Source of the DNA: an uncultured Lachnospiraceae bacterium
GTDB taxonomy: Bacteria > Bacillota > Clostridia > Lachnospirales > Lachnospiraceae
Length of the DNA stretch: 6,946 bases
Direction: 5' to 3'
Assembly: GCA_902803155.1 (NCBI GenBank)
Contig: CADCOU010000055.1
Coordinates: 1 to 6,946, forward strand
Part shown: positions 5,145-6,946 of the stretch, piece by piece
How the letters are laid out: each line of letters begins with the position of its first letter
Position numbering within the stretch: position 1 is the first letter of the stretch
Position numbers and translations under genes: made by a program
Notes under the pieces: model-generated
What the model was told of the DNA's origin: nothing
Seen by the model: the letters and a program-made list of their open reading frames with translations, nothing else
Databases searched by the model: none

Positions 5145-5759
5145 ATGGCAGGAAAGGATATCGTTGCAATCGGAAGACAGTTCGGAAGCGGCGGCCATGA
5201 GGTCGGAAGAAGACTGGCGGCCGAGCTTGGGCTTACGCTGTATGACAAGGAACTCCTGAAGATGGTGGCACAGGAGAGCAATATCTGTGAACAGGTACTC
5301 GAGGACTATGATGAAAAGCCGACCGGGAGCCTCCTGTACTCAATCGTTATGGACATCTACCCGTCCATGAATTATGTGGGCAATTCACTGCAGCAGCAGA
5401 TCTACCAGGCGCAGTATGATACGATTAAACGGATCGGACAGAAGGGCGGCTGCGTTATCGTCGGAAGGGCCGCAGACTATATCCTCAGGGACAATCCCCG
5501 CCTGACCAGCGTATTCGTTCATGCCAGCGATGACTTCCGCGCAGGACGGATCATGGAATATGAGCATATCAGCAAAGAGAAAGCTCTGGACATGATCGCG
5601 AAGGCGGATAAAAAGAGAGCCTCCTTCTATAACTTCCAGACTGATAAAAAATGGGGGCAGGCATCCTCCTACAATCTGACGGTCGACACCAGCGATCTCG
5701 GGATCGACGGCTGCGTCACCCTGATCCGCAGGTATCTGGAACTGAAGCGGGAAAAATAA
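5145..5759 (+). CDS. Cytidylate-kinase-like protein (Cytidylate_kin2 type)
   Basis: This 204-residue protein resembles the CMP-kinase-like P-loop family (Pfam Cytidylate_kin2), whose substrate is not settled. The N-terminal strand and loop IVAIGRQFGSGGHEVGRRLAAELG (6-29) is the family's version of Walker A. It has GSGG in place of GK[ST], so the usual catalytic Lys is absent. The YDKELL motif (33-38), CVIVGRAADYIL (103-114), the Arg-containing segment near 132-135 and DKKRASFYN (155-163) fit the NMP-kinase core and lid. VDTSDLGID (180-188) matches the closing strand of that family. The ATG has a strong AGGAGG (5134-5139) 5 bases upstream. It lies 54 bases after the J-protein gene and 30 before ftsH. 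It is probably not the housekeeping CMP kinase (cmk), which has a canonical P-loop, so no symbol is given. Confidence 0.9.
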   Translation: MAGKDIVAIGRQFGSGGHEVGRRLAAELGLTLYDKELLKMVAQESNICEQVLEDYDEKPTGSLLYSIVMDIYPSMNYVGNSLQQQIYQAQYDTIKRIGQKGGCVIVGRAADYILRDNPRLTSVFVHASDDFRAGRIMEYEHISKEKALDMIAKADKKRASFYNFQTDKKWGQASSYNLTVDTSDLGIDGCVTLIRRYLELKREK

Positions 5760-5789
5760 TATTTCTATAGAGAGAACGGGCAACAGATT

Positions 5790-6946
<1,157 letters not shown>

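Noticed and set aside
4849..5259. 136-codon plus-strand frame overlapping the J-protein end and the kinase-like start
   Set aside because: Both overlapped genes have clear motifs and ribosome sites. This frame is Arg/Ser/Trp/Cys-rich with no motif and no good start context.

Overview
The window is about 6.9 kb of tightly packed coding sequence, all on the + strand, of intermediate to slightly high GC. It looks like a chromosomal segment from a Clostridia-class Bacillota, most likely of the Lachnospiraceae type. This rests on the style of the VanS-like histidine kinase, the presence of a DUF5685 protein, a 'Cytidylate_kin2' kinase and a short J-domain protein with a Cys-rich tail, and on purine-rich Shine-Dalgarno sites. 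The lineage is inferred from family resemblance recalled from memory, not from a search. I see no mobile element, CRISPR array, tRNA or rRNA.

Layout. Positions 1-555 hold the 3' part of an OmpR-family response regulator. It overlaps by ATGA with a complete 779-residue multi-pass sensor histidine kinase (552-2891), so the two form a coupled two-component system. A 94-base gap (2892-2985) follows and contains a short perfect inverted repeat. Next come three closely spaced genes: a 133-residue membrane protein with a C-terminal zinc ribbon (2986-3387), a DUF5685 protein (3391-4341) and a J-domain co-chaperone-like protein (4392-5090). A cytidylate-kinase-like protein (5145-5759) and the 5' two-thirds or so of ftsH (5790 to the window edge) complete the run. 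No gap exceeds 100 bases and no convincing rho-independent terminator is visible, so co-transcription from 2986 onward is plausible.

How the genes may work together. The two-component pair probably senses something at the cell surface through a roughly 290-residue extracellular region that I cannot assign to a family. The zinc-ribbon, DUF5685 and J-protein genes look like a functional cassette of unknown purpose beside the membrane quality-control protease FtsH. A membrane-proximal protein-folding, quality-control or lipid-related role is a reasonable inference but is not demonstrated. The most interesting points are the two Asp-rich motifs and the Cys/His set of the DUF5685 protein, and an 18-bp perfect palindrome inside its gene. 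The kinase-like protein also lacks the usual P-loop lysine, and the histidine kinase has a divergent G1 box. Nothing here can be claimed as a proven new system.
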